Part shown: piece by piece, positions 52,611 to 61,514 of the stretch
Position numbering within the stretch: position 1 is the stretch's first letter
Layout of the letters: each line of letters starts with the position of its first letter
Source of the DNA: CAWHHZ01 sp963829355
GTDB lineage: Bacteria > Acidobacteriota > Thermoanaerobaculia > Gp7-AA8 > JAHWKK01
Reading direction: 5' to 3'
Assembly: GCA_963829355.1 (NCBI GenBank)
Contig: CAWHHZ010000013.1
Span: 248,001-312,000, forward strand
DNA: 64,000 nt
Made by a program: the position numbers and the translations under genes
The notes under the pieces: model-generated
The model's database searches: none
What the model saw: the letters and a program-made list of their open reading frames with translations, nothing else
What the model was told of the DNA's origin: nothing

Positions 52611-54848
52611 ATGCTTGATATCAGCCAGTTGAACACCGAGCAGCGCGAGGCAGTCAGTCACACCGAGGGGCCTCTCCTGGTTCTCGCGGGTGCGGGATCC
52701 GGGAAGACTCGGGTCATCACCTACCGGATCGCACATCTGATCGAGTCGGGAGTTGCGCGGCCGTGGAACATTCTCGCCGTCACCTTCACCAACAAAGCCG
52801 CCGCCGAGATGGTGCAGCGGGTGATGAGCCTCGTCCCGGGGGACGCGCGGCCGACGGTCGGGACATTCCACGCCACGTCGCTGCGGATCCTGCGGAAATG
52901 GGGAAGCCGGTTCGGATACAGCAGCTCCTTTGCCATCTACGACACTGCCGATCAGTTGGCGCTCGTCAAGAGGATCGCGAAGGAGCTAGGTTATGACGAC
53001 AGCGCCTTCCCGCCCCGTAAGCTGCTCAACTCGATCTCGCGCGCGAAGAATGAGCTGATCGGACCCGAGCGGTTTGCGGAATCGAATACCGATTTCTTCG
53101 GCTCCCGGGTCGCGGAGGTCTACAAGCTGTACCAGAAGCGACTGCTCGAGTACGACGCGATGGACTTCGACGATCTGATCGGCAATCACGTCCGCCTTCT
53201 GCGCGAGCAGGAGGACGTCCGGGACGAGCTGCGCGGGCGCTACAAGCACCTGCTGATCGACGAGTATCAGGATACGAACCACGCTCAGTACACGCTGATC
53301 AAGCTCCTCGCCGGGGAACACGGCAACATCACGGCCGTCGGCGACGAGGATCAGTCGATCTATCGGTTCCGAGGCGCCGATGTCAGCAATATCCTGAACT
53401 TCGAGCGCGATTTCAGCGGCGCCCGGATCGTGAAGCTCGAGCAGAACTACCGATCGACGGGCAACATCCTCTCGGCTGCCAGCGGAGTGGTTGCGAACAA
53501 TCAGGAGAGGATCGGGAAGACTCTCCGGACTGACAGCGGTGACGGCGATCCGGTCAAGGTCGTGAGTGTCGATACCGACCGCGATGAGGCGCAGTACGTT
53601 CTCCGTCAGATGCACGAGTTGCGGGGCAAGGTACCGTTTCATGAGATCGCTGTTCTTTTCCGGACAAATGCCCAGTCGCGCGCGTTCGAAGAGGAGCTGC
53701 TGTCCTCGAATATCCCGTACACGGTCGTCGGCGGCATGAAGTTCTATGAGCGTGCCGAGATCAAGGATGTCCTGTCGTTCATGCGACTGTCTGTGCGGCC
53801 GCAGGATACGCCTGCGATCGAGCGTGTCATCAATGTGCCGGCACGTGGAATCGGAGCGGCGACGCTGCAGAGCCTCACCGGTCGCGCCGCGGACACGGAA
53901 AGCTCTCTCTGGGAGGCGATCGACGGCGACCTCGGCTTCCTCAGCGACAGAGGCAGAAAAGCCGTCGCCGAGTTCCGCGATCTCGCCCACGATCTCCAGA
54001 AGGAAGCGGGCAGTGGCGTGGGTGACTTCGTGTCGTATCTGTACGAGCGGACGGGCTACGTCGCGATGTACCGAAACTCCAGAGATCCCCAGGACGACGC
54101 GCGTCTTGAAAATCTCGACGAGCTTCTGAACTCCGCCCGGGAGTTCCAGGAGCAGAACCCGGAGTCGTCAGTTGCCGACTACCTCGATACCATCACGCTG
54201 ATGTCAGACGTCGATTCCTACGACGCCGAGAAAGGCGTCACGTTGATGACGCTCCATGCGGCGAAGGGGCTCGAGTTCGACATCGTATTTCTGACTGGGA
54301 TGGAGGACGGTATCCTGCCGCACTCCCAGAGTCAGGACGACATCGAGGAGGAGCGCCGGCTCTGTTACGTCGGGATGACGCGGGCGAGGAAGAGGCTCGA
54401 CTGCACCTACGCGATGCAGCGTCGTGTTCACGGGCAGTTTCGCGAGCAGAGTCCGTCGCCGTTCATCGAGGAGATTCCGGAGGCCGCCACCGAGATCGTG
54501 TCGCTCGTTTCCCGCCGCGCTCACGATCCATCCCGCGCCTGGGATGATGACCAGGCGTTCTCCAGACGCGGCTCCGGGCAAGGTGGCCATCGCACTGCCG
54601 ACAGTATCGGTTCGTTTTTCAGCGGCAGCCCGGTCAAGTTCGACGCCTCGGCCATCAAGGCCAGAACTGCCCCGGCAGAAAAGAAGAAGGAGCTCAAACG
54701 CGGTACTCGGGTGCGTCACGAGCAGTTCGGAACGGGGGTCATCCTTCGGGCAGAGGGCTCGGGAGACACCGCAAAACTCACCGTCTACTTCGACCGGATC
54801 GGAACAAAAAAATTCATCGCCCGGTTCGCGAAGTTGACGACAATATGA
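52611..54848 (+). CDS. pcrA: UvrD/PcrA-type superfamily 1 DNA helicase
   Basis: 745 residues. Motif Q/I: LNTEQREAV and VLAGAGSGKTRV; Ia: AVTFTNKAAAEM; II: LLIDEYQDTNHAQY; III: VGDEDQSIYRFRGAD; IV: LEQNYRST; V: VTLMTLHAAKGLEFDIVFLTG; VI: YVGMTRARKRL. The C-terminal PcrA tail module (GTRVRHEQFGTGVIL) is present. It unwinds DNA in nucleotide excision and mismatch repair and clears RecA from forks. An ATG start at 52611 directly follows the repeat region; intact. Confidence 0.93.
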   Translation: MLDISQLNTEQREAVSHTEGPLLVLAGAGSGKTRVITYRIAHLIESGVARPWNILAVTFTNKAAAEMVQRVMSLVPGDARPTVGTFHATSLRILRKWGSRFGYSSSFAIYDTADQLALVKRIAKELGYDDSAFPPRKLLNSISRAKNELIGPERFAESNTDFFGSRVAEVYKLYQKRLLEYDAMDFDDLIGNHVRLLREQEDVRDELRGRYKHLLIDEYQDTNHAQYTLIKLLAGEHGNITAVGDEDQSIYRFRGADVSNILNFERDFSGARIVKLEQNYRSTGNILSAASGVVANNQERIGKTLRTDSGDGDPVKVVSVDTDRDEAQYVLRQMHELRGKVPFHEIAVLFRTNAQSRAFEEELLSSNIPYTVVGGMKFYERAEIKDVLSFMRLSVRPQDTPAIERVINVPARGIGAATLQSLTGRAADTESSLWEAIDGDLGFLSDRGRKAVAEFRDLAHDLQKEAGSGVGDFVSYLYERTGYVAMYRNSRDPQDDARLENLDELLNSAREFQEQNPESSVADYLDTITLMSDVDSYDAEKGVTLMTLHAAKGLEFDIVFLTGMEDGILPHSQSQDDIEEERRLCYVGMTRARKRLDCTYAMQRRVHGQFREQSPSPFIEEIPEAATEIVSLVSRRAHDPSRAWDDDQAFSRRGSGQGGHRTADSIGSFFSGSPVKFDASAIKARTAPAEKKKELKRGTRVRHEQFGTGVILRAEGSGDTAKLTVYFDRIGTKKFIARFAKLTTI

Positions 54849-54888
54849 ACGGCGCGTTCAGAATGTGTCGTGAAATCGGAGGCAAGAC

Positions 54889-55065
54889 ATGGCCGGGTTC
54901 GGTATCGGAGAGCTGGCTCTCATTTTTCTCATCGTCGTTCTGATCTTTGGAGCGACTCGTCTTCCTCAACTCGGCAAAGGCCTGGGCGAGGGAATCTCGA
55001 ATTTCAAATCCGGTCTCAAGTCGAAGGACGAGGACGGAAAACCGGACGAGAAGAAGACCTCCTGA
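54889..55065 (+). CDS. tatA: Twin-arginine translocation protein TatA/TatE
   Basis: 58 residues. MAGFGIGELALIFLIVVLIFGATRLPQLGKGLGEG is the TatA hallmark: a short membrane helix, the hinge FGxxxLPxLGxxxG, then the amphipathic helix and an acidic/lysine tail. TatA forms the pore of the Tat pathway for folded proteins. GGAGG lies 7 bases before the ATG. It follows pcrA by 40 bases; tatC is not in the window. Confidence 0.88.
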   Translation: MAGFGIGELALIFLIVVLIFGATRLPQLGKGLGEGISNFKSGLKSKDEDGKPDEKKTS

Positions 55066-55118
55066 CAGAGGTGCGGCGCTACTGAGATCCCGGTCGGTCC
55101 CTGGCTCCCATCAACCGG

Positions 55119-55844
55119 ATGACGAACCTCGCCTATCGAGCATCGCTCTCGGACAGCCCGCTGCCCGAGGTGCTGAGCCGGATTGCGCACTATGGCGTAC
55201 CGGGGTCGATCCGTTGCTCGAGCCAGTCTGGTGAAATCACCATCTTCACCGAGGATGGCGATATTGTTTTCGCTTCCCCGCAGCCTGATGCGGTCGGGTT
55301 TCTCGTGGAGGTGCTCGCCTCGAAGGGATTTCCCGCCAATGAGCTCGAGAAGGCGCGGAAGGAATTCGAGGTCAGCGGGAAGTCCATCGGAGCAACGCTG
55401 ATCGCCAGGGGTATCGCCACCACGATCGAGCTGCTTCCCGTGGTCCGCAGCGCTGTCGATCACGTCATCGCAACGGCCTTCGAGTGGGCCGAAGGATCCG
55501 TGGAGTTCCGTCCCGGGAGAAACAAACCGCCGATCCGTCTCGCAATCCCGATCCGCAGACAGGTTCTCGACGCAGTGCGGTACGTCAAGGACCTCAAACC
55601 CCTCCTCGCCAGGATCGGTCCCCGGACGACCGTGATGGAACAGACTGACTTCGAGCCGTCGGTCGATCTCGCCAAGGACGAACAATCACTCTTCATCGCG
55701 GCAGATGGACGCAGGACACTCGAGAACCTCGTGTCGCTTCCCCCGCTGAAGCCGGGAGAGAACGGCCGGATCATCTACGGGCTCTTCGCTGTCGGTCTGA
55801 TCCGGCCGAAGTCTTCGCAGGTGCGTGTGAAGGTGAGTGGATGA
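55119..55844 (+). CDS. DUF4388 (PATAN-like) domain protein
   Basis: 241 residues. The N-terminal part matches DUF4388: SDSPLPEVLSRIAHYGVPGSIRC, GEITIFTEDGDIVFASPQPDAVGFLVEVL. It continues with a helical region ending EWAEGSVEFRPG and a C-terminal winged-helix-like segment. Such proteins are mostly seen in gliding or signalling systems, often beside regulators. Here it follows tatA and its stop overlaps the next ATG by 4 bases, coupling it to the rhamnose gene, which is an unusual pairing. Confidence 0.8.
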   Translation: MTNLAYRASLSDSPLPEVLSRIAHYGVPGSIRCSSQSGEITIFTEDGDIVFASPQPDAVGFLVEVLASKGFPANELEKARKEFEVSGKSIGATLIARGIATTIELLPVVRSAVDHVIATAFEWAEGSVEFRPGRNKPPIRLAIPIRRQVLDAVRYVKDLKPLLARIGPRTTVMEQTDFEPSVDLAKDEQSLFIAADGRRTLENLVSLPPLKPGENGRIIYGLFAVGLIRPKSSQVRVKVSG

Positions 55845-56743
55845 AGCGAATGCTGGTCACCGGCGCCCGGGGCATGCTTGGACGCGATTTTCACGAAACG
55901 CTTCAGGCACGGGGGATCGATACCGTTGGAGTCGGTCGCGAAGAGCTCGACGTCACGCGGGAGCCGGACGTCGACTACCTGCTCTCGCATGTGCGTCCCG
56001 ACGTCGTCGTGAATTGCGCTGCGTACACGGCGGTCGATGACTGCGAAGCGAATCGCGAGATGGCTCACCTCGTCAACGCCGATGCGGTTCGTTACCTCGC
56101 CGACCACTGCAACAGATGGGGGAGCATGCTCGTCCACTTCTCCACGGACTTCGTTTTCGACGGTACGCGCCGGCAGCCGTACGAAGTCGATGACGAAGTC
56201 GGCCCGCTCTCGGTGTATGGAGAGTCGAAGCTGGCGGGGGAGCGAAGCGCCGCGACAGCCTGGAAGCATCTCATCATCCGGACTTCCTGGGTCTTCGGAC
56301 CGTACGGGAAGAACTTCGTCGAAGCGATTGCGGGACAGATCGAGAAGGGGCGAGACCATCTGCGAGTCGTCGACGATCAGCGAGGCCGTCCGACCTACGT
56401 GCCTCATCTGGTAGACGCTGCACTGCGGCTGATCGACGTCGCAGGGGCGAAGGATGAGGCGAGGGGCACCTATCACTACGCCGACCAGCCGTTCTGCACA
56501 TGGTTCGAGTTTGCACGGGAGATCGCGGGGGAGATGCAGCGGCGGGGTGACGCGCCATCCGAGGTGGAGATCGAGCCGATCACGACCGAGGAGATGCCGC
56601 GTCCCGCACGCCGCCCGGCCTGGTCCGTTCTTTCGACCAGCCGGTACGAGATGGTGACGGGAACTGCGCCTGAGCTCTGGCAGATGGGTCTGGTCTCCTA
56701 CTTCGACCGGCGAACCACCACGCACGACAAATTGTCATCCTGA
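55841..56743 (+). CDS. rfbD: dTDP-4-dehydrorhamnose reductase
   Basis: 300 residues. NAD(P)-binding motif LVTGARGMLGRDF, VVNCAAYTAVDDCE, STDFVFDG, the catalytic Tyr/Lys in SVYGESKLAGE, and TSWVFGPYGKNFVEAI. It makes dTDP-L-rhamnose for surface polysaccharides. rfbA, B and C are not adjacent. The last codons and the stop are provided by a GTCATCCTGAG repeat, so the native C-terminus may have been longer or different. Confidence 0.92.
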   Translation: MKRMLVTGARGMLGRDFHETLQARGIDTVGVGREELDVTREPDVDYLLSHVRPDVVVNCAAYTAVDDCEANREMAHLVNADAVRYLADHCNRWGSMLVHFSTDFVFDGTRRQPYEVDDEVGPLSVYGESKLAGERSAATAWKHLIIRTSWVFGPYGKNFVEAIAGQIEKGRDHLRVVDDQRGRPTYVPHLVDAALRLIDVAGAKDEARGTYHYADQPFCTWFEFAREIAGEMQRRGDAPSEVEIEPITTEEMPRPARRPAWSVLSTSRYEMVTGTAPELWQMGLVSYFDRRTTTHDKLSS

Positions 56744-56944
56744 GCCGCCGGAGCGAAGCGGAGGACGGTCGAAGGATCGCGTACGGCCCGACTCTCAGGA
56801 GCGTCAGTACGCGACAGTCAGGACGTGCTTCTAATGAACCCTTCGTAAAGTGCTGAAAACGATAGGTCGTCAAAGGATCGTTTGGCGCCTCCTCGAGGTA
56901 AATAGGACGAGATTCTTCGCCGTCCTCCGGCGGCTCAGAATGAC
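56734..56944. repeat. GTCATCCTGAG-family repeats, broken copies
   Basis: The left half starts GTCATCCTGAGCCGCCGG inside the rfbD end. A right half ends CCTCCGGCGGCTCAGAATGAC at 56944. The middle is diverged. No gene is seen between rfbD and the kinase. Confidence 0.75.
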
Positions 56945-56986
56945 AGCCTGGGGTCCATGTTCAGCGAAGGTCTCAATCGGCCGGCG

Positions 56987-58942
56987 TCACTTGCGGTCGA
57001 GAGGAAGACGCAGACGGAACAGCGATCCACGTCCAGGTTCGCTGTCGAGCTCGACCCAGCCGCCGTGCAGTTCGACGATCCGCTTGACCAGCGCAAGACC
57101 GAGGCCCGTGCCTTCGGTCGAGCTTTCGTGCGCCTGCTCGAACTCTTCGAAGACTCGAAGGTGTGAGTCGGGAGCGATACCGGATCCGCGGTCTTCGACC
57201 TCGACGACGGCATGACGACCTGCACGCTTGACTCTCACGTCTATCGCCGATCCCTCGGGGCTGAACTTGGTCGCATTCGACAGCAGATTCAGGACGACCT
57301 GCTCGATTCGCTTCGGATCGCAGACGAGCTCCACCATCTCGTCCATATCCGTCCTGAGAGTCTGCGATCGGTTCGAGATCAGAGGTGTCACGATGCCACA
57401 GGCGCTCGCGACCGGCTCACGGAGATCGAGTTTCCGCTCGAGCAACTCCATTTTGCCAGACTCGATCTTGGCAATATCGAGGAGATCATTGATCAGATCG
57501 AGAAGCCGCCGGCCGCTCCCGGAGATGTTCCGCAGAAACTCGTCTCTCTTCTGCAGCGTCATCGACTCCCGCCGCTCGAGGAGGAGGTCGGAAAAACCGA
57601 TGATCGAGTTGAGTGGGGTTCGGAGCTCGTGGGACATCTTTGCGAGGAATTCGCTCTTGGCCTTTGATGCGGCGAGGGCGCGATTTGTCTGCTCGACGAG
57701 TGCTTCGCTCTTTCGCGCCAACGAAGTCGAAGTCTCTGCAAGGGTGTCAGCGAGGCTTCTGACTTCGAGGAACGGGCTGCGTATGGCGCTGGTATCGAAG
57801 ATCTCGCCGTTTCTGAGGCGGTGGACCTGGGCGTTGATCTGATCGAGAGGACGCGCAACACGGACGAGCAGATAGATTGTCGCGAACAGGAGGATGACGA
57901 GGACCATCTGATCCATCAGGACCGACACGAGATAGGTCTTCTCCCTGCGGTTGGTGAACTCCTCCCACATTCCACTCTGCTCCGCCTCGAGCTCCTCCCT
58001 CAACGTGCTTGCCGTCAGAAGATAGCGGTTGAGCGACCCCTGGATCACCAGGTCGTTGTGGTTGAGTCGTGAGAGCTCGGCGAGCTGAGCTCGTCCGATC
58101 TCCGCGGCTGTCATGACTTCCGGGAGGTGGTCAACGGCTGCACGAACCCTCCGCGTCGCTTCGATCTTGCTCGAGGGGTCGCTGGTGAGGCTTGCTTCGA
58201 TCAGCGCGCGGTCGAGCTCGGTGAGGAGGGCCGACATGCGCTCGCGCCGATCGTTCTGGCGCAGCCGGTCGTGCTCGACCATGTCGGCAAGAAAGTTCTG
58301 GACGACGGTCGAGGCGCTCCACCCGATGATGATGACGGCAAGCGTGATCTGCACGGCGTTGCCGAGGGTACGGCGAACCTCATGAGAATCACGTCCGGCA
58401 AGCCTGTCGAACACGGATCCGCCAAAGGCGAGGACCGGCATCGCCACGAGCACGGCGGCCGAGAAATCGGAGATCCACCACGTCAGCCAGGCCCAGCCCT
58501 TGATCGAACCGATCGGTTCGACCAGGTAGAGATTCCCGACCATTGCGCTCGTTGCGCTGTTGAGAACGGCGCCGAAGAGGATGAAGTGGAACAGCGAACG
58601 AAGATCGATCAGATCGCGATGCAGTTGGCGGTTGAACCGGAACCAGAGCCATGGAATGACACCCTCGATCACGTTGAGGGTTCCGCTCACGGCGGTAGCG
58701 AAGAAGGTCAGATCCGTTTCCCAGGGGGTCGCGAGCGCACCGAGAAAAACCCCAAGCACGCCCCAGATTCCGAACTGCATGATGCAGATGACGTCGACCG
58801 CCGTCGCCGGATAGAAGACCGAGACGCCATCGCCGATCATGAACAGCGATCCGAGCGCATTGGCGATCACGAAGGCCGCAAACGTCACAGCCGTCTGCAA
58901 CAGCGGACGGAACCACTTGCGCAACGTAGAGGACGCGAACAT
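56987..58942 (-). CDS. Membrane sensor histidine kinase with MASE1-like N-terminus
   Basis: 651 residues. About seven or eight N-terminal membrane helices of MASE1 type (residues 15-210), an extracytoplasmic helical region (about 215-330), another membrane helix, HAMP-like segment (RPLDQINAQVHRLRNG) and a coiled linker. HisKA has the phospho-acceptor in SHELRTPLNSIIGFSDLL (about 437). The ATPase domain has N-box VVLNLLSNATKFSPEG, VEDRGSGI and GTGLGLALVKRIV. It autophosphorylates on histidine; the cognate regulator is not adjacent. Confidence 0.9.
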   Translation of the reverse strand: MFASSTLRKWFRPLLQTAVTFAAFVIANALGSLFMIGDGVSVFYPATAVDVICIMQFGIWGVLGVFLGALATPWETDLTFFATAVSGTLNVIEGVIPWLWFRFNRQLHRDLIDLRSLFHFILFGAVLNSATSAMVGNLYLVEPIGSIKGWAWLTWWISDFSAAVLVAMPVLAFGGSVFDRLAGRDSHEVRRTLGNAVQITLAVIIIGWSASTVVQNFLADMVEHDRLRQNDRRERMSALLTELDRALIEASLTSDPSSKIEATRRVRAAVDHLPEVMTAAEIGRAQLAELSRLNHNDLVIQGSLNRYLLTASTLREELEAEQSGMWEEFTNRREKTYLVSVLMDQMVLVILLFATIYLLVRVARPLDQINAQVHRLRNGEIFDTSAIRSPFLEVRSLADTLAETSTSLARKSEALVEQTNRALAASKAKSEFLAKMSHELRTPLNSIIGFSDLLLERRESMTLQKRDEFLRNISGSGRRLLDLINDLLDIAKIESGKMELLERKLDLREPVASACGIVTPLISNRSQTLRTDMDEMVELVCDPKRIEQVVLNLLSNATKFSPEGSAIDVRVKRAGRHAVVEVEDRGSGIAPDSHLRVFEEFEQAHESSTEGTGLGLALVKRIVELHGGWVELDSEPGRGSLFRLRLPLDRK

Positions 58943-59007
58943 GACGGCTGGTGACGGTCACCATTCTACCGGAACGGAAGAGCGTGGGCGTGGCGCCTTT
59001 GAGGAAT

Positions 59008-59061
59008 GAACGCTGACGTAACGCCTCCGGCGTTCGTGCCGGAGGCACTACGTCAGCGTTC
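59008..59061. terminator. 25-bp hairpin with TTCG loop
   Basis: Arms GAACGCTGACGTAACGCCTC-CGGCG and TGCCGGAGGCACTACGTCAG-CGTTC pair with three mismatches around TTCG. It sits at the end of the downstream-shifted DUF2400 gene and before the kinase start, both on the minus strand. It is a probable attenuator or terminator without a U-tract, or a small mobile hairpin. Confidence 0.5.
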
Positions 59062-59069
59062 CGGTGTGA

Positions 59070-59924
59070 TCAGGCAGACGTCGCGCAGGAGGCAGACGCG
59101 GCACTGTACTGGATCAATCCGGCGGCTGCACAGATCGAGAATCCCGAGGCGGCAGATGGCGAAATCGAACCGGACTGGATCGGAGGGATCGATTTGCTCT
59201 CATCTCTTGCGTGTAGCGCTACGGCAGCTTTCCAGTCGGCGTTCTTGCGTGTGTTGAGACCGAGAAAGCTGGTGATGCGATGAATGTGAGTATCGAGCGG
59301 CATGACGAGTTGCGACGGATCGACGAAGGTCCACAGGCCGAGATCGGGGCTTTCACGACGGACCATCCAGCGCAGATACAGGTTCATCCTCTTGCACGCG
59401 CTGCCGTTTTCCGGGGAGCTCAGCAGATAATCGAGCGAAGCGGGCGCCGAAGGGACCTGTGCGATCAGTTTCCTCGTGAACCGGGACAGCGTGGGACCGA
59501 TGTCGTCCTCCCCGGGATCATGGACGCTGCGGAACATCGCACCGATTGATCCGTGCTCCCTGACAGTACGTGCGATCGCCTGCAGGAGTGCGATGAGGTC
59601 GTCTGTCTTATGGAAGCGATGGCTGAATCGCACAAACTTCCGCCGGGCGCGGTCGGGGCGCAACCGCTGGACATAAACGTACGGAGATGGCGTCATGGCA
59701 GCGACTACCTCCCGCACGTTTCTCACGACGATGTCGGCACGGCCGTATGCGAATGCCGCGGCGATCAGTCCGACGATTTCCTGGTCGAGAGGGTCATCCC
59801 ACTCCCGTACGACCTCGAGCGGATCGGGAGAGATCGACTCGATCGTGAAATTATGAGTCAATTCGATCAGGCGTCGCGAAAGGAGCGCGCGGTCGCGGAT
59901 CGGTTGCAGGAGAGGGCGTTCCAT
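59070..59924 (-). CDS. DUF2400/TIGR02757 family protein, C-terminus altered by frameshift
   Basis: 284 residues in the open frame. It matches the DUF2400 family: DPLDQEIVGLIAAAFAYGRADIV, FSHRFHKTDDL, SACKRMNLYLRWMVRRE and VMPLDTHIHRITSFLGL. The family resembles HhH-GPD DNA glycosylases; its role is unknown. After NADWKAAVAL the frame becomes low quality, while another frame reads DPSDPVRFDFAICRLGILDLC with CRVCLLRDVCLIT, the expected cysteine-containing C-terminus, stopping at 59053. Two extra bases about 20 apart (near 59194 and 59212) would restore it. Confidence 0.82.
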   Translation of the reverse strand: MERPLLQPIRDRALLSRRLIELTHNFTIESISPDPLEVVREWDDPLDQEIVGLIAAAFAYGRADIVVRNVREVVAAMTPSPYVYVQRLRPDRARRKFVRFSHRFHKTDDLIALLQAIARTVREHGSIGAMFRSVHDPGEDDIGPTLSRFTRKLIAQVPSAPASLDYLLSSPENGSACKRMNLYLRWMVRRESPDLGLWTFVDPSQLVMPLDTHIHRITSFLGLNTRKNADWKAAVALHARDESKSIPPIQSGSISPSAASGFSICAAAGLIQYSAASASCATSA

Positions 59925-60046
59925 CGACCGTCACGGAAACGGCCGCGGAGTGCCGATTAGTTCCCCCAAGCCGGGTCTGTCATGACAGGGGCTGCCGGGT
60001 TTCGATGCGATAGACTCCGCTGAACGACCGTAGACGGGAGAGATTG

Positions 60047-60517
60047 ATGGCAATCGACGAATCAGCATTCAGAACGGCGATGGGACATTTTGCGAGTGGC
60101 GTGACGGTCGTCACGACTCGTGACGGGGACGAACTGGGAGGACTGACCGTCAGTGCGTTCTGCTCGCTCTCCCTCGATCCTCCACTCGTCCTGGTCTGCA
60201 TCGGCAAGGACGTGACGTCGCACGATATCCTCTCCGCGGCGGGTCGTTTCGCAATCAACATCCTGAGCGCAGAGCAGGAAGAGGTCTCTCGACGTTTCGC
60301 CTCCCGCGCGAATGACAAATTCGACGGGATCGGGATGACGGAGGGAGCCGGAGGCGTGCCGCTGCTCACCGGTTGTCTCGCAACGATCGAATGCCGGACG
60401 AAGCAGGAACTGCCTGGCGGTGACCACACGATCTTCATCGGTGAGGTCGAGCAGGTCGAGATCGGTGAAGGTGAGCCGCTCGTGTACTTCCGGAGCGGAT
60501 ACAGAGAGCTGATCTGA
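60047..60517 (+). CDS. Flavin reductase-like domain oxidoreductase
   Basis: 156 residues from ATG 60047. FMN-binding flavin reductase/NTAB family: FRTAMGHFASGVTVVTTRDG, GLTVSAFCSLSLDPPLVLVC, FAINILSAEQEEVSRRFA. These proteins supply reduced flavin to two-component monooxygenases; a partner such as the LLM oxidoreductase at 21278 is possible but not adjacent. Ends before a bidirectional terminator. Confidence 0.88.
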   Translation: MAIDESAFRTAMGHFASGVTVVTTRDGDELGGLTVSAFCSLSLDPPLVLVCIGKDVTSHDILSAAGRFAINILSAEQEEVSRRFASRANDKFDGIGMTEGAGGVPLLTGCLATIECRTKQELPGGDHTIFIGEVEQVEIGEGEPLVYFRSGYRELI

Positions 60518-60534
60518 GCGGAGGCCGTATCTGA

Positions 60535-60571
60535 AATGAAAAAGCCGGGCGAGCGCCCGGCTTTTTCATTG
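60535..60571. terminator. Bidirectional intrinsic terminator
   Basis: AATGAAAAAGCCGGGC, loop GAGC, GCCCGGCTTTTTCATT: a perfect stem with an A-run on the left and a T-run on the right, between two convergent genes (ends 60517 and 60589), so it can stop both transcripts. Confidence 0.95.
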
Positions 60572-60588
60572 CGGTGAGGCCGTGCGGA

Positions 60589-61188
60589 TCAGAGGCCGTT
60601 GTCGGCGTTGGTTGCCGCAGGTGCAGGCGCCGGAGTTTCCGGAGCCGCAGCCATCTCCTCGGAAGCGGGTGCTTCGATGGTCAGCGAGCGGAACAGCTCG
60701 GAGTTCTCCACTTCGGTGCGCGCCTCGGGTGTGTATCCGATGTAGATGACCTGGTAAAGACGATCATCGGCAACGACCATGTCGGAGCGTCCGAATACGG
60801 GGCGCGGATTGGAGGTCGTGAAAAGGAAGGAGCGGCCCTCGAAACCGTTGACTTCGATTTCGTTCTCGCGTTCGAGATCGACCTTGAGCTGGCTGAGAAG
60901 AGAGTCGCGTCCGCTGTCGATCGTCGTGGTGGCATCAGTGATTGGCCCGGAGAGCTCGCTGTAGGTGACGATGCAGGCGGCGCCGTCTTCGCCTCTGGCC
61001 ACATAGGTCACGACGTTGATCGGGCCGCTGGGAGAGTCGACCTGCTGGTTCTGCTTTTGCGCCTCACCGCACCATTCTGGGATCGCAATGCTGAATTCCT
61101 CTTCTGACAGTCTCTCGGCAAACGCCCCAGGAACGATCAGAAGAAGAACAGCCGCTGAGAGCATGATTCTCGTAACAATACGGTTCAT
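60589..61188 (-). CDS. Exported hypothetical protein
   Basis: 199 residues from ATG 61188 (earlier in-frame starts would place the signal peptide internally). The signal peptide is RIMLSAAVLLLIVPGAFA. The mature protein is a single domain (FSIAIPEWCGEAQKQNQQ, VNGFEGRSFLFTTSN, DDRLYQVIYIGYTPEARTEVENSELFRSL) and an Ala/Pro-rich tail. The 'RLYQVIYIG...FRSL' pattern is shared by exported proteins of unknown role. No named family recognised. Confidence 0.72.
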   Translation of the reverse strand: MNRIVTRIMLSAAVLLLIVPGAFAERLSEEEFSIAIPEWCGEAQKQNQQVDSPSGPINVVTYVARGEDGAACIVTYSELSGPITDATTTIDSGRDSLLSQLKVDLERENEIEVNGFEGRSFLFTTSNPRPVFGRSDMVVADDRLYQVIYIGYTPEARTEVENSELFRSLTIEAPASEEMAAAPETPAPAPAATNADNGL

Positions 61189-61514
61189 CGTTGGGTTTCC
61201 TTTCAATTTGGTATCAGGAATTGCAACAACAGGGAAGTTTCCGGGTATTGTTCCGATCCTCCCGCCTCGCAAGCCTCTGATCGAGCGAAACCAGGGGTTG
61301 TAGCAGATCCCGCAAGGTCCGTAAATGACTCGTAACAGCGCTTTGACGAAGTCATGATTGTACGACAACTGCGAAGAACGCTTGTCGGTTCCACCGCCTC
61401 GAGTTGGGTAAAGACGAGCTTCAACAGAGCGGAAATGGTGAGTAAAGGTGAAAATATCACTCATTTGGAGGATGTATTCGGCCTTCCGAGCAGCTATCTT
61501 GAACGTGCAGAGAG
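61189..61514. other. Divergent promoter region without genes
   Basis: About 325 bases between the exported protein (minus strand) and the PilZ gene (plus strand). No ORF, repeat or hairpin is recognised; AT-richer patches suggest promoters for both genes. Confidence 0.5.
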
